64,000 bases of DNA from Trogon surrucura (Eukaryota > Chordata > Aves > Trogoniformes > Trogonidae), in contig CM036617.1 of assembly GCA_020746105.1 (NCBI GenBank), positions 157,922,912 through 157,986,911 on the forward strand, written 5' to 3'. Within the stretch, counting starts at the first letter, position 1, and each line of letters opens with the position of its first letter. The notes beneath the pieces are model-generated. The model worked only from the letters and a program-made list of their open reading frames with translations, ran no database searches and had not been told where the DNA came from. This document shows positions 1 to 38,998 of the stretch, piece after piece. The position numbers and the translations under genes are program-made.

Positions 1-27969
<27,969 letters not shown>

Positions 27970-27992
27970 GAGAATTTGCAGCGTTCAAGTAG
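27970..27992 (+). CDS. BRAF: BRAF X1 terminal coding exon (E-F-A-A-F-K stop)
   Basis: After acceptor CTCTACAG the reading continues GA GAA TTT GCA GCG TTC AAG TAG. Joined to the internal exon 18 donor at 22116/22117 (codon G+GA) the protein ends GGYGEFAAFK, exactly the C-terminus I recall for the human BRAF-X1 isoform. Only six specific residues are encoded, so the identity rests on the exact match in the right phase, position and order, with canonical splice sites. Confidence 0.9.
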
Positions 27993-30866
27993 CCACAGCA
28001 CCATGGCAGCACCCACTCTGTTATTTAAAAGTCTTGTGTTCCTACAGTTTCTTAACATCAAAACTCTGTTCTGCTCCATGAAACCTAAAGTAATTTAGAA
28101 AAGATATCCATAAGCTTACAAGTGGAGCAGAATGGAACTGCCAGTCCAACACAATGGGAAAAAAAAAAAAGTACCTTTTTTGGGAACCAGAATCCTCTGC
28201 TGCCAGTGTTTCTCCTTCGACACAAACCACCACGTGCATTCGGAAACCCGCAGTGGCTGCCTGTGCTGTTGGCATCATTCCCAGGAGAGAGGAGAGGACG
28301 CTCGTGGTTTGACTGTGGTGCTCGGGCATGAGGGGATGAAACTGCTGCTGCAACTTAGGAGACTTGCTTTGGATGGTCTGCCGGTCGGCTTTCTCCCTCT
28401 AACAGCAACGTACCATCAGAGGCTGAAAATCTGATGAGTGCTAATTCAAAAGAATCATCCTCCGTTCCGATCTTTTTCTTTTTTTTTTTTTTTTTCTTCC
28501 CCCCCTCAGTGTACTCACTGATTTATGGACAACGCAGTATCCCCTTTTCACTGTATCACAGTGTCAGACGCCCAAATGTGTCTACATGATTGGGTTATAT
28601 TCCGGGAAAATTTAAAGTGGGGGGTGATGGGAGCTGGAGAAGGTGTTACTCTAAAGGCGAAGAGGTTAATCTGAAGGAAAAGGGGATGCTGCTGCTCCTT
28701 TTTTCAGATTTACTTTATCACTTCTTCAAAAAACAAAAAACCACCACCAACCTTAACCTTTTTCCTTTTCCAGTATTTTCTTGATATGTGCATATACAAC
28801 ATCTTTCAGAAGGATTAGGTAGATCCTTCTTTTGTTGGTCCAGCAACAAACTGAAGTTTTAAACAAAAATGATGTAGCGAGATTGTCCTCTCTTTTATTT
28901 TTTTTTTTCTTTTGTATCATATGATACAATGTATTTAGCAAAGATGCTACCCACAGCATCGGAAGTCTGTAGAATTCCTGATACAGACTGTGAATGGTGT
29001 ATGTACCTACTTTAAAAGTTTTATTTTAAACGAGGGTGCAGGTTAATGCCAGGTACCTTACCAATATGTAATGTTTTCATAAGCGGGGAAAAAAGTTCTC
29101 AGGTTGAATTGAATACAAATACAGAACCCCCTAGAATTAGACATTCCGAAAATTATGTTTTGGTACTTTCAAGAGCTTTTTTTAAAGGAATTTTATCCTG
29201 TTAACTAAACGTCCTCCGATAAGTGTGTGTGTAAATGTGGAGCATCTTGTCCTAATGGCAAGTTGTTAGATCAAAAACAAAACGGTACTTGCTGGATCCA
29301 CGCTGACTACTTCTCCTCTCATCGCTTTCTCCCCTGTCATCTCTTCCCTTCCGTTTGTCTTTCCCTTTTGTACACTTTGCAAACTAGGATGAAGGTGGCG
29401 GTATCTCCGTTAGAGTGCTTTGTTTTCCTGTCCTCCAATCCTGGTTTTCAAATGGTCGGTAGCTTTTTAACAAGTTACCCAGTCAGGGAGAAGAAAACAA
29501 CTCATAAAGTTCTGCACATTGTTTACCTCTCGTAGAATATCTCGTGATGTGATCTGTTTGCGGAGTTCTCTGGTATGTGGTCTTACGTGTAAATTACTTG
29601 TACAGAGGCACGTCAGACCACATTAGGAAGAAATTCAAGCTCAGACAGAAGTTTTCAGAATTTGATTCGTATTTGCCCTGTGCCACTCCAGGTGAGGCAG
29701 GAGAACCGACCCCCATCTAGCGGGGAGGTTTTTGCTGGGAGGAGGTGGGGGGGTGTTAAACCAGAATCATGACAAGTAAATGAAGGAGTTACATGTGTGT
29801 GAATGTGGTGTCCGTGTTAAACATGGGTGTATTTGGTGAGGACACTGTCCTTCCCTCCCTAGGGAGAGTTGGACTGTCTCTGTCTGCAGAAAGTTGCTCC
29901 CAGGTGAAGGGAGAAAAGCACATTGGTTGTGGAACATGCTTTTAAAACCCTGGAGCTCTGCATTGTTGCTGGTAGTCTGTTATCTTTGTCAGTAAATACT
30001 TACTGGGGTTATAGGGACCGGACTAATCTGAAGTGGGAATTATAACTGAAATACTGTGTATTCATATTAATTCCACAAACATTAGCAAGACAGCAATAGC
30101 GAATGACTTAATAGTCACTACGAGAATGAAGTGATTCATGTTGGTACATGAATAGAATTGATTTTGTGTACAGGATGCATTTTAAAAACAAACAACAAAA
30201 AAAAAAGCACAATTTTTTTCTTGTCTGCTGTGGGTCTTCAGATGCTGTAAGGTGTTTTTTTTTTTTTCTCCTTATTGAGATTGGCAGGAATTTAAATAGT
30301 AGCAATAGCCACTTTCCAGTGTGGAGAAGCTAATGGAGAGGGGTGGAATCGGGGTGCTCCCTGGCGATCGCCTGAGGCTGACACCTCAGCGGTGGAAGGA
30401 GCCTGGGCAGGCAAGAGCACATCCTGAGTCAGGCTCCCAGAGGGTCAGGGAGTCGCTGCTCGGCCTCCCTCGGCCCCACACATTGTTCCGGCCCCTGTAT
30501 GGTCTGTGGCCTAATTTGTAGATGTCGGGCATAGTGGAAATTAATGTTCTCTTGAGAAAAATTGTTACCAGAGCAAGTATGGGCAGGTGGTTCAACAGTC
30601 ATTTGTTTCGCAGAGCTTGTTAACAGCCCTAGTTTCCATACACGAGGTCACGTTCGGCAGACGATCGTCTGCTAAAACATAACTGCTAGGAATTTCGTTC
30701 TGTCTTTGCTTAAAATGAACTTATTTTTGTGAAGTTTCATTACCCATTAGTCTACAATATGCTTCTTGAGCCCATAGGAAAAGCACAAGGAAAATTGCTG
30801 TCCTTGTCCATGCAAAGCACTTTATAAGTAACACATGATCTCTGGGTTGTTTTTTTTTATTGGAGG

Positions 30867-30927
30867 TTGTTTGTTCGTAGTTTTGTTTTTCAGTTTTGTT
30901 TTGGTTTGTTTGTTTGTTAGTTTGTTT
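30867..30927. repeat. T/G-rich (TTTG)n simple sequence
   Basis: Repeated TTTG and TTTTG units in the BRAF X1 3' UTR. Confidence 0.8.
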
Positions 30928-33900
30928 CCCTGAGGAATGTGCAAGTTGTTCGGCTGCTGTTTAGAGAAGTCCTTTCAGGATGCATTTCTACTGGTTTTCA
31001 CGTTTGTTTGTTTCCCTCCAGATAGCTGTAGTAATGTGTTTGTCTGTCAGGATTTTTTTATTTTTTTTTTTCAATCTTTTCCTTCAGGAGCTTTTCTGGA
31101 TGTCTTGCGTGCCATCAGCACCAGTCTTAAAGGCGCTCTGTAGTTGTTTAGTGAATGGAGAGGTAAGAGTAGACGAGAACCGAGTGCCCTGTATAGCAGT
31201 GGGATGAAGGAAGTAAACTGAAATGACCAGTACGTTCCATGTCCGTTACACCAAATTTCTTAAGCTTCTCTGGTGTCCCAACCATGAGCACATGCCATGG
31301 TATGAAAATGGGAGTACGTATTTTGTGTGCGCGTGTTGGGACAAACTTCTGGATGGTCATACTGCTTTTAGCTCTAAAGTATCTGGTATCTAATAATTAT
31401 TTGCAAAACTACTGGTATCCAATCACGGCTATTCATGTCTTATTAACCACACATACACCTTCCCATCTGCCTTTCCGTTTCCATAGAGTTAGAAGAGGCC
31501 TGTTACGGCTTCCCTGTCAGTACGTGATTGTTTCTTGCAGTCTGTTTGCTGCAACTAGAGCATTGTAGCGGAGCTTAAACGAAATGGTATGAGCATAGAG
31601 GCCTGGATATTTTGAAAGTAATTTCTGCATGAGTTAAGTCCTACGTGGCTCCAGATGCAATTAGTGTGGTCATTTCCTTTTTGCTAAACTCATGCAGGTC
31701 ATTAACTGAATCCACTTCTGCTTTTTCTGCTTAGCTAAAATCATCTTTTCTTGTACTGGAATGTTCTAGCAGCTGATGATGATGCAGAATGAGGCCAAAT
31801 ACTACCATCTTATTGTGGCCTCTCAACATCACTTGGATTAGTGTGTGCTCATTAGAGGCAGAATTTGGCCTTCATGACATAAAGTGAGTGTAATGCTGAC
31901 TGTTGATAAATGCCACGTCTCTTCAGAAATGCCCAAGTTGAGGGGAAAAAAAATACATTGACAATCATGCATAAATAGGTTTGTTTCTGTGTTTGCCTGG
32001 TGACGTAAATGCATCCAGCATCTTACAGAACATTTGGGGAAGCCAGATCCCAAGAAACCTCACAAACAAGTACCAGCTGAAGTTTTGATAGCTGAAGGGG
32101 CTAAATTTAGAGAAGCAGCCTGTAGACATTTCACACTTCTGCACCCCATAGATTTCATTCCCTTCTCGACTGTGAGTGCAGCATGTGTAGCACAAACTAT
32201 TCATAGTACTGTAGACAACGTGTCTTCTGTCTGTTGAAAAAAGCATCACCAGTAGCACAATGCGGGAGGCAAAGCTTCTAGGTACAGTGAAGTTCAGTAA
32301 AAAGGCAGTTGCGTGAGTGGACTGTTACAGCCTCACTCAGAAGGTGCTGGGTGTTCTAGTTTTCTGTTACGCGTTTTACACAGAAGTTTATGAAACGAAC
32401 TTTCTGTTTACTGCAGCCTTGTTAGTACGCGTTTGCACTTCATATTTGGTTTGGCATGCATTTTAAATACCTTTCTTCATCGCTTCGTTACTTCTTACGT
32501 AGGAAGTGAAATTACCAGGAGAGCAGAGCCAAGTTGTTAAAAACTTTTTCTTTGCATTTAAGTTTCAAGGATGCTAACACAGGAGCTACTAAGTCAGCAC
32601 CATGACAGCAGTAAATAACTATGAAACTGTGGAAGGAGAAAACTGTAGAAATGCAGAACGTAGAGTACACCAAGAGCAAATTCAGATGAAAGCTATCGTC
32701 TCTCCTCTACAAAAGAGAGCTACCGACACCCTCTGTTAAATGGTTTACATAGGGATCCCCCAAAACAGTCTTTGCAGTTTGCCAAATGATCATGTGCCTT
32801 CACAACCGTACAAAGTACGACAGAATGTAAACCAGGTGCTTTGTAACTAGACCAGTGGCTTTGGTTTACTTCTGATGCAGTCGTTTTGTATATAGCTGTT
32901 ACTATAGATAGGTAGTTTCGAGTTGGTAAACTTCCGTAAAGGAGCAAGGAGGGCAGAGAAGCATTCCCCAAAACACGTATGATCATTTCAGCGCTAGGAA
33001 TTGAAGGATCCCGACGTCAGTTACAGTAAACCTGCTGTGTGAAATCTGCTCTGTCAAAAGTTCAGTGAGGTCCATTTAATTTACAAATAAACCCTCCCTC
33101 TCCAAAGACACAAATATGTTGTTAAAGAAAAGTAATAGAAAGCTCCGAAGAGGCCCAAAGTTACACTCTCATAGCATCTTGGAATGAGATGGTAGATGAA
33201 AAACGTGAGCTAGATGAGGAGAAATTGATGGCTAGTACTCATGTAATGGAAGTCCACATATATCAGACCATACAATTAATTCCTTGGCCCAGAAAGTACA
33301 ATTGATTTTGTTTTCTGGAATATCAGCAGGTTTCCTTAGTTCTTCCTCGGGCCTCTTGCAATTACTCTTCAGCAATCGCATACTGTTACTGCATGTTAAC
33401 GGTGGGAGATGGTAGGTTGTCAGGTGTCTTGTCAGCTGAGGGACAGCCAGCATGTTTGGATTTGTTCACATTTCAAACTGGTTAGATACACTGCTGGCAG
33501 TACCTACATACCAGTGACATATTTAACCTATTTGTCCAAAAAAGGATGAAATAATGGGGTTTGGTATTAGTCCTTTTTTAGATCTTTTCCTTTTCTTTGG
33601 GGCAAGATTTGGACATGATTGTAAATTGTAAAGTTATGTCTAAAGGCACAGTTCATACGAAATACCAAACCAATTTTAATTTGGTTTTGTTCCTTTTAGA
33701 AAGCAAAGTGTAAAAATCGTTTTACTGATGTTCTGGGAGCTATCTGGAATCCTACCTACCCCAGATTCCGCACTAAATGTAGGTGTGAGAAGATGCTATT
33801 TAGTCCTCTTTTTTTTGAAAACAAAATCACAAAGAAACTATTTGCCTAAGAGAAGGGAGCTCATGGGAGGGGTTTAGAAACTTCTAAACTACGTAGGCAT

Positions 33901-34344
33901 TTGCTTCATAGCCTCACAGCAGCAGCGTGTCCAGCTCATCCAGCCTCCTTAAGAGCCAACAGTGGCCTGACGGGTCATTTTGTCTGGTTTGTCAGGTTTG
34001 CAGCAGCTGTACTTTAGAATAAGCCTTGTGTGACATTTACTTTTGAGTGAGTAAACCACAAAAAAAAATAACTATGTTTTCTCCTTTGTTTGGATTCGGG
34101 AAACGGTTGGGTTTTGTTTTTGATAAATGTCTTTCTGTGTTGCATTTGTGTATTCACCCTAGGCAGAAAGAAAATCTGTCTGTGTGTTTGGGAGTTCTGT
34201 GTGGAACATTTAGGAGAAGAAATGAAACCCATCATCTGGGTGTGGATGTTGGGTCTGGGGCGCAAAATGGACCAAACTTGGGTGTTGGGTTATTTTGGAA
34301 CGGTGGGGGGTTCTGAGGGCATAATTTAAATTAACTCTGTCTAA

Positions 34345-34366
34345 AATAAAATGTAAGTGCAATAAA
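34345..34366 (+). terminator. BRAF: Proximal polyadenylation signals of BRAF X1 UTR
   Basis: Two AATAAA hexamers (34345-34350 and 34361-34366) followed within 15 nt by a T-rich run. A plausible alternative cleavage region that would shorten the UTR by 1.5 kb and leave the GC-rich block outside the transcript. Confidence 0.5.
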
Positions 34367-34400
34367 TGTGCTTTTTTTATTCAAAGCTGTGAACCTTTAG

Positions 34401-34469
34401 GAAAAAACAAAACAAAAAAACACACAAAAAAATCACACAAAAAAATCAACAAAAAAAATGCACATCATT
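34401..34469. repeat. A-rich (CAAAAA)n simple sequence
   Basis: A-rich run with CA interruptions, just after the proximal X1 polyadenylation signals; marks the left edge of the GC-rich block. Confidence 0.8.
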
Positions 34470-35872
34470 CTTTCATGAGCCTTGTGTCCTACCTGCCTCC
34501 CCTTCCTCCCCCCTCTCCACACTCCTCCTCAACTGACAGAAACCTGACAGTGGCCAACGTGCATGTGTTGGCAACCCACGTGAGTGTTGCTTTTCTTCCG
34601 ATCTCATTTGTCGGGATTGGGGAAAGTCCCAGTCCCTACTTCTTGCCCCCCTTGACATCCCTTTGGGACCCAGCGCTGGCCTGTGCCACCAGCGCGGGGC
34701 CTGCTGCTGCTCCTCCGGGCCCTTTGTCCCCCCTGTTGTAACTTCCCACCTCGTTCCAGGGGTCGTGACAGTCTCCCAGGGCTGGGCAGGCGACTTTTTT
34801 CTTAAGCAACTGCGAAAGCGTCAGCTGCCTCATCGGATCCCTTCTGCCCCTTTTGTCACACCCCACATGCAGGCTGGCCGCTGTTGCCTTCTGTGTCTCT
34901 GCCTTGTTTTGAAGGAGCAGGTGTTCGCGTTCGCCATCGGTCGGTTGTTGCACCGGTGTCTCTCTCTGGGGCGCAGGCTGCTCCTCCTGGGGGAGGGAAG
35001 GTGCCCCCGGCTCTTGGAGGGGGTCTCCACAAGAGGCGCAGGGCACACGCCTCATTAAAAAAGCGGTGGAAGGCGTCGCACGCGGTAGTTGGACCCTAGG
35101 GGGGAGTAAGAGAGGGCTGGCTTGTTTAAAGTTTATAGATAATGGATCTATAGCCTTTAAACTTGGTTATTTTTATATACGGTCAAGACAATGGCATTAC
35201 CTCATAATACAGAGGCTTGTTTATGAGAGGTAAAGTATCTAGTAAGGAGAGGAAAGGGAAATTTATATACAGATTCGGTTTGTTTGTTTGTTCCTTAGTG
35301 CAATGAAATGTATGTCCCACCAACTTAAACTCTGTGCTAACACAACATTCCTTTCAGCTGGTTTTTTTTTTTGGTTTGGTTTTTTTTTCCTTTGACCACC
35401 AGAGGTTTGTGAGGGGCTTATGACTGCAAAGTAAAAGGTCCAGTCTGGTTACTTAAAAAAAACCCAATTGTGTTAGTAGATTTCCATAGCTGCTTTTTAA
35501 AATCTACAATGGAGTAATTGTTTTGAAACTTGTATTTATTTTTTAATTCGTAACAAAATGTTTATTTTCAGTTTCCTGTTACATAGGTCATGGCAATTGC
35601 CAATACAACTTACTTTTCTTGTTTGTTTTCTTCCCCCTTTACTTTTGTTGTCCCCTTCATTTGTACTTTGGAGTTTTTCTCATGTAAATTTGTACAATGG
35701 GAAATATTGTCCAGTTTGGTTAGAGAGCATGGAGACTTAAAACATATTAAAATTTGATAGCTGAATTCAGATTGAAGAAAACTATTCCTGTGTAAAGTTA
35801 TTTAAAGAACTCTGTATTATATAAAAGGCAAAAAGTTCTATGTACTTGATGTGAATATGAGAATACTGCTAT

Positions 35873-35878
35873 AATAAA
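35873..35878 (+). terminator. BRAF: Distal polyadenylation signal of BRAF X1
   Basis: AATAAA followed by ATTGACTGCA-like sequence and a GT/T-rich downstream element from about 35905. It is the last good plus-strand signal before the convergent NDUFB2 3' end, about 700 nt away. Confidence 0.65.
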
Positions 35879-36589
35879 GATTGACTGCATGGAAAAGTCT
35901 GAAGGAGACTGTTTCTCATGTAATTCTCCGCTCCATGAGGTGCAGCTCAGGTGCTTAAGGGGAGGGAAAAAACTACTTTGTTGTTCCTTTTAGAATGTAA
36001 CCCCAGAAGGAAAACCATAAACAACCACGGGATGCCTGGAGCGTAAGCCACCTTCCTTACCCTAGACTGCTGCCTTCTTGACCACTGTACTTAGTCCTAC
36101 GGCAGCTTTACGTTTGCAGAGGGTGTCACTTCACAAGGATTGTCCTGGATTATGATAACACCCAAAGGCAATTTCTCCTTGCCCTGGGGAAAGGTTGGCA
36201 CCAGTTGCTCTGCGTTCCCTTTGAGGTAACTTCCCTTGCTTCTACGGAAACTGTAATTCCAACCATTATTTGGTGACAAGATTTCAGTAAAATGTCTTTA
36301 AGTAAACTTCTCTGCACTTCTCACATGGACACGTTTGCTTTCCCCTGCCTTTTCAGTGGTTATTTGGCAGAGATTTAATGACGGGATTCTTACCAATTTT
36401 GTGGAAATTTTAAATCACACTCTGAACACTGATGTATCACCTTACTTCTTGCAGGTAGCACATTACATACCAAGTAAATATTACAGGAGCTCGTATGTAT
36501 TCAAGTACCCCACCTCTAAAACTGTAATGCTGATCCTCCAGAAATCCTACAGCACTCAAAAACAACATACAATTTAGCTTACAGTTTGT

Positions 36590-36663
36590 TTACAGTTCAC
36601 TTTTATTGAAATACGGCCCAAGGAGCGAAAGCTTTGGTTCTGGGGGCCTCTAGTTCCAGGGAC
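36590..36663 (-). other. NDUFB2: NDUFB2 3' UTR exon (non-coding)
   Basis: Read on the minus strand, a strong pyrimidine tract and acceptor (CTATTTCTTGCAG) open a short exon that runs into AATAAA. The coding exon 3 has a possible donor GTACGC just past its stop (37382 downward), so the last intron would lie in the 3' UTR. Inferred from splice signals only. Confidence 0.6.
36602..36607 (-). terminator. NDUFB2: NDUFB2 polyadenylation signal
   Basis: On the minus strand AATAAA (plus TTTATT) followed by AGTGAACTGTAAAC. It lies at the end of the proposed last NDUFB2 exon, tail-to-tail with BRAF X1. Confidence 0.7.
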
Positions 36664-37406
36664 CTGCAAGAAATAGAAGAGAATCTTGAGAAGCTTGTCA
36701 CCCATCCTTTTCCCATTACCAAGAGCAGGGGAAGGACCTCCTCAATAGTGCTTTCAGCAGTAGCTGAACATGTTAGTTTTAAAGCCATTATGTGACACGG
36801 CAGCTTAAAGATAGGGCAGTTAAATAATTAGAACCAAGCAAAGTCCTCAAACTTTTAAGGGGACAATTGCACAGGTATCTCTTACAGAGGGAAGCATGTC
36901 CTCACGGTTAGATAATGCTGGGTCTACAGATGAGCAACAAAAAGAAAATACTTTTCACCTAGTAGCAGTTAATCTACAACTCATCAGAAGATGAACTGTA
37001 CCCTGCCAGACAACATTGCCAGAGCGAGACTAACCAGAGCTCAAGCATCCAGGTGCCCAAGAAAAGAGCGCGTGGAGGCAAGCAAATATCTGCGTTCTGC
37101 ACAACAGATCTGGGACGTTCACCTTCGGAAACGCACAAATAATTGCTGAAAGCAGGGCACTTCTAGCAGCACCCAAAGCGGGTCAGTACGCAGAGCCAGG
37201 CACGATGCCCCGGCGCCTCACACGGCCCTGAGCTCTGCCGCCAAGTTCAACCACAGCCCAGGCTGCGTGCGGGCTCCGCCGGCGGCCTTTGTTGCTACCT
37301 CAAGCCAAGCCAAACCCGGCCCGGCTCCAGGGGCTGGGGTCAGCCGGGCCGGTGCCGGGAGAGGCGGCGGGCGGAGGCGTACCCGTGTGCTGCCGGGACC
37401 CGGCGC

Positions 37407-37481
37407 CTATTCCGCGTCGTCCGGAGGGATCCCGAGCTCCTCATCCGTCCAGGCCGAAGGGTCGGGGTATGGGAAGTGGCC
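37407..37481 (-). CDS. NDUFB2: NDUFB2 exon 3 (C-terminus)
   Basis: 75 nt after acceptor TCTCGCAG, in phase 0, encoding [20 protein letters not shown] and the acidic end DDAE, then TAG. Confidence 0.95.
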   Translation of the reverse strand, partial: GHFPYPDPSAWTDEELGIPPDDAE

Positions 37482-37861
37482 CTGCGAGAGAGGCGCCCTC
37501 AGAGCCGGGCCAAGGCCCCCGCCCCCCGCTCCCCCCTCCCGCGCCGCCGCCGCCGCGCCGGCCTCACCAGCACCATGTCCGGGTTGTGCCAGAAGTGCCA
37601 CAAGATCCAGAACCACATGAAGCCGCTGAGCATCTCGCTCCGGATCACCTGCGACCGCGTCAGCTCCGGGAACTGCCGGTACCGCGGCTGGATGTGCACC
37701 CCGCCGCTCGCCCTGCGGACACACGCACCGCGGCCGCCTCACTCCCGGCCCCGCCGGCACCCGGGCCCTCCCCCGCCCCTCGGCCGCCCCGCTCACCGCC
37801 GCACACCCGTCGCGCCGCTCCGGGCCGGCCGCAGCAGCAGCCGCCCCACGGACGCCAGCAT
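37407..37861 (-). CDS. NDUFB2: NADH dehydrogenase (ubiquinone) 1 beta subcomplex subunit 2, mitochondrial
   Basis: Accessory subunit of the membrane arm of respiratory complex I in the inner mitochondrial membrane. Three coding exons on the minus strand, 37861-37797, 37712-37568 and 37481-37407, join in phase to 94 aa with stop TAG. Residues 1-25 form an arginine-rich presequence without acids ([20 protein letters not shown]). [18 protein letters not shown] is the conserved family motif. [15 protein letters not shown] is the single aromatic-rich membrane segment. The acidic end [14 protein letters not shown] is nearly identical to mammalian NDUFB2. Human NDUFB2 precursor is slightly longer (about 105 aa), the difference lying in the presequence. 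The start at 37861 is the first ATG giving a mitochondrial presequence. Convergent with BRAF and divergent from the plus-strand gene at 38.3 kb. Confidence 0.95.
37568..37712 (-). CDS. NDUFB2: NDUFB2 exon 2
   Basis: 145 nt, acceptor GTCCGCAG, donor GTGAGG. It encodes [12 protein letters not shown] and the membrane helix around [10 protein letters not shown]. Confidence 0.95.
37797..37861 (-). CDS. NDUFB2: NDUFB2 exon 1
   Basis: 65 coding nt from ATG to donor GTGAGC. It encodes the basic mitochondrial targeting presequence. Confidence 0.92.
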
Positions 37862-38281
37862 GATCGCGCCTCCGCCGCTCCGCCAATGTCACCCCTGCCA
37901 CCTCCCAACAAGAGCCGCGGCGATTGGCCCGCCGCGCCGCCCGGCGCCTACCAACTCCGGGTTGGAGCTGAGGCTGCGAGGTCACCGCTGCCTCCCCACC
38001 TCCTCCGGCACTTGGGAGCGGCGAGGCCGGTACCAACGCACCGGCGGAGGGGGTGACCCACGGGAATCCCAAAAGTTGGCGTCGCCCGCGAAGCGCTCAG
38101 AGGAGAGAGCGACGTGACCTCCCGGCACAACTACTCATTTCAGAGCGGAGGAAGAAGGCGACCCTGGCCAGCTCCTCTTTAAAGAAGGGGCTAAAGAAAT
38201 AGATCTTCCCTCCTTCTCCCCCCCCGGAACGGCCAAGGTGGTCCAGCCCACAGCGCCTGGTCGCGTAGCAACGGGGCACGC

Positions 38282-38541
38282 GTGCGGCGCCGGTGGCGCT
38301 TCCCCGCCGTGGTTGGATCCCCGCTGCAGCGCCGGTCTGGCCGCGCCCCGGCGCGGTTTCTGAGGGAGCTCCTGGTGCGGAACCTCGTCCTGGTGGCCGG
38401 AGCCCGCCGCCCTTTTCAGCGCGGTGGCGTTGTCCGGCAAGGCGAGGCGGGCGGGGAGCGGGCAGGGCGGCGGGGGCGAGGCCGGGCCCTCCCCGCAGGG
38501 CGGCTGCTGTCGCCGGGAGGCGGGGACGGGCCGTGGAAGGG
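38282..38541 (+). CDS. Candidate first exon of the C11orf16-like gene
   Basis: An ATG at 38282 opens a frame of 86 codons plus 2 nt, rich in Arg and Gly, up to a good donor GTGAGC. The phase fits the acceptor at 38661 exactly. Composition is typical of CpG-island translation, so the exon may instead be 5' UTR with the real start further downstream or in another frame. No domain was recognised. Confidence 0.35.
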
Positions 38542-38661
38542 GTGAGCACAGAAACACCCCGTAAACAGCCTCACGGCTGTCCCACGTTAGCAAAGACCTG
38601 CACGTGTGAGGGGGCTTTTGCTACTGATTTCTTCCTTTCCCTTTCCCTTCTTTCTTCTAAG

Positions 38662-38998
38662 AGGTGTTAAAGGGGCGCGACTGGTGCTCAGAAGCGTCAC
38701 CGCGGCGGCAGCCTGGATCCGGTCGCTGCGGTCTCAGAAGGGCCCGAATGGTGCGAGCCGCTGGGCTGTGGCCTTTGAGGACCCAGCCCACCTGTTCAGT
38801 GACATATTCCCAGAGCGAGAGTTAGAGGAGCTCTGCCACCTTCTTAGGGAGAACGAGTTGCACCCGGTATACGCAGTGTGCCTTCTGGGAGGTTCAGATG
38901 GTGGTGAAAGAAGCAAGCAGAAAGTAATGGAGAAAGTAGCCAGACAATCAGGAGGGTCCTTTCAAGCCATCGGACTCCCCTCTACTGCTTCTGAAAAG
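38662..38998 (+). CDS. C11orf16-like gene, VWA-like exon
   Basis: 337 nt between a long pyrimidine tract ending TTCTTCTAAG and donor GTATAT. Alternatively it starts at 38738 after GTCTCAG. The pattern of a strand (RWAVAFED), a helix with EREL and LLREN, a strand (VYAVCLLGG) and KVARQSGGSFQAI matches the end of VWA domains. The metal-binding DxSxS half is not visible here. Confidence 0.65.

Larger units (their letters stand above)
27993..35895 (+). other. BRAF: BRAF X1 long 3' UTR
   Basis: About 7.9 kb of mostly AT-rich sequence from the X1 stop to the distal AATAAA at 35873-35878. It contains poly-T and T/G-rich runs, A/C-rich runs near 34.4 kb, two earlier AATAAA signals at 34345 and 34361, and a GC-rich block at about 34.47-35.1 kb. 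Human BRAF-X1 likewise has a multi-kilobase 3' UTR reaching towards NDUFB2. No independent gene is supported inside it. Confidence 0.65.
37250..38560. promoter_or_regulatory. CpG island, probable bidirectional promoter NDUFB2 / C11orf16-like gene
   Basis: About 1.3 kb very rich in G+C with dense CpG in an otherwise AT-rich neighbourhood. NDUFB2 starts inside it on the minus strand, and the first plausible exon of the plus-strand gene ends at its right edge (donor GTGAGC at 38542). No TATA box was seen, as usual for such promoters. The GC content also creates several long overlapping open frames that are not genes. Confidence 0.8.

Noticed and set aside
34636-35058. 131- and 139-aa opposed open frames
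   Set aside because: Opposed frames in a GC-rich block with no recognised domain. Reported as an odd block, not as a gene.
37289-38072. Long overlapping open frames on both strands (over 200 aa)
   Set aside because: CpG-island composition removes stop codons. The products are Pro/Arg/Ala-rich, and NDUFB2 exons with good splice sites explain the region.
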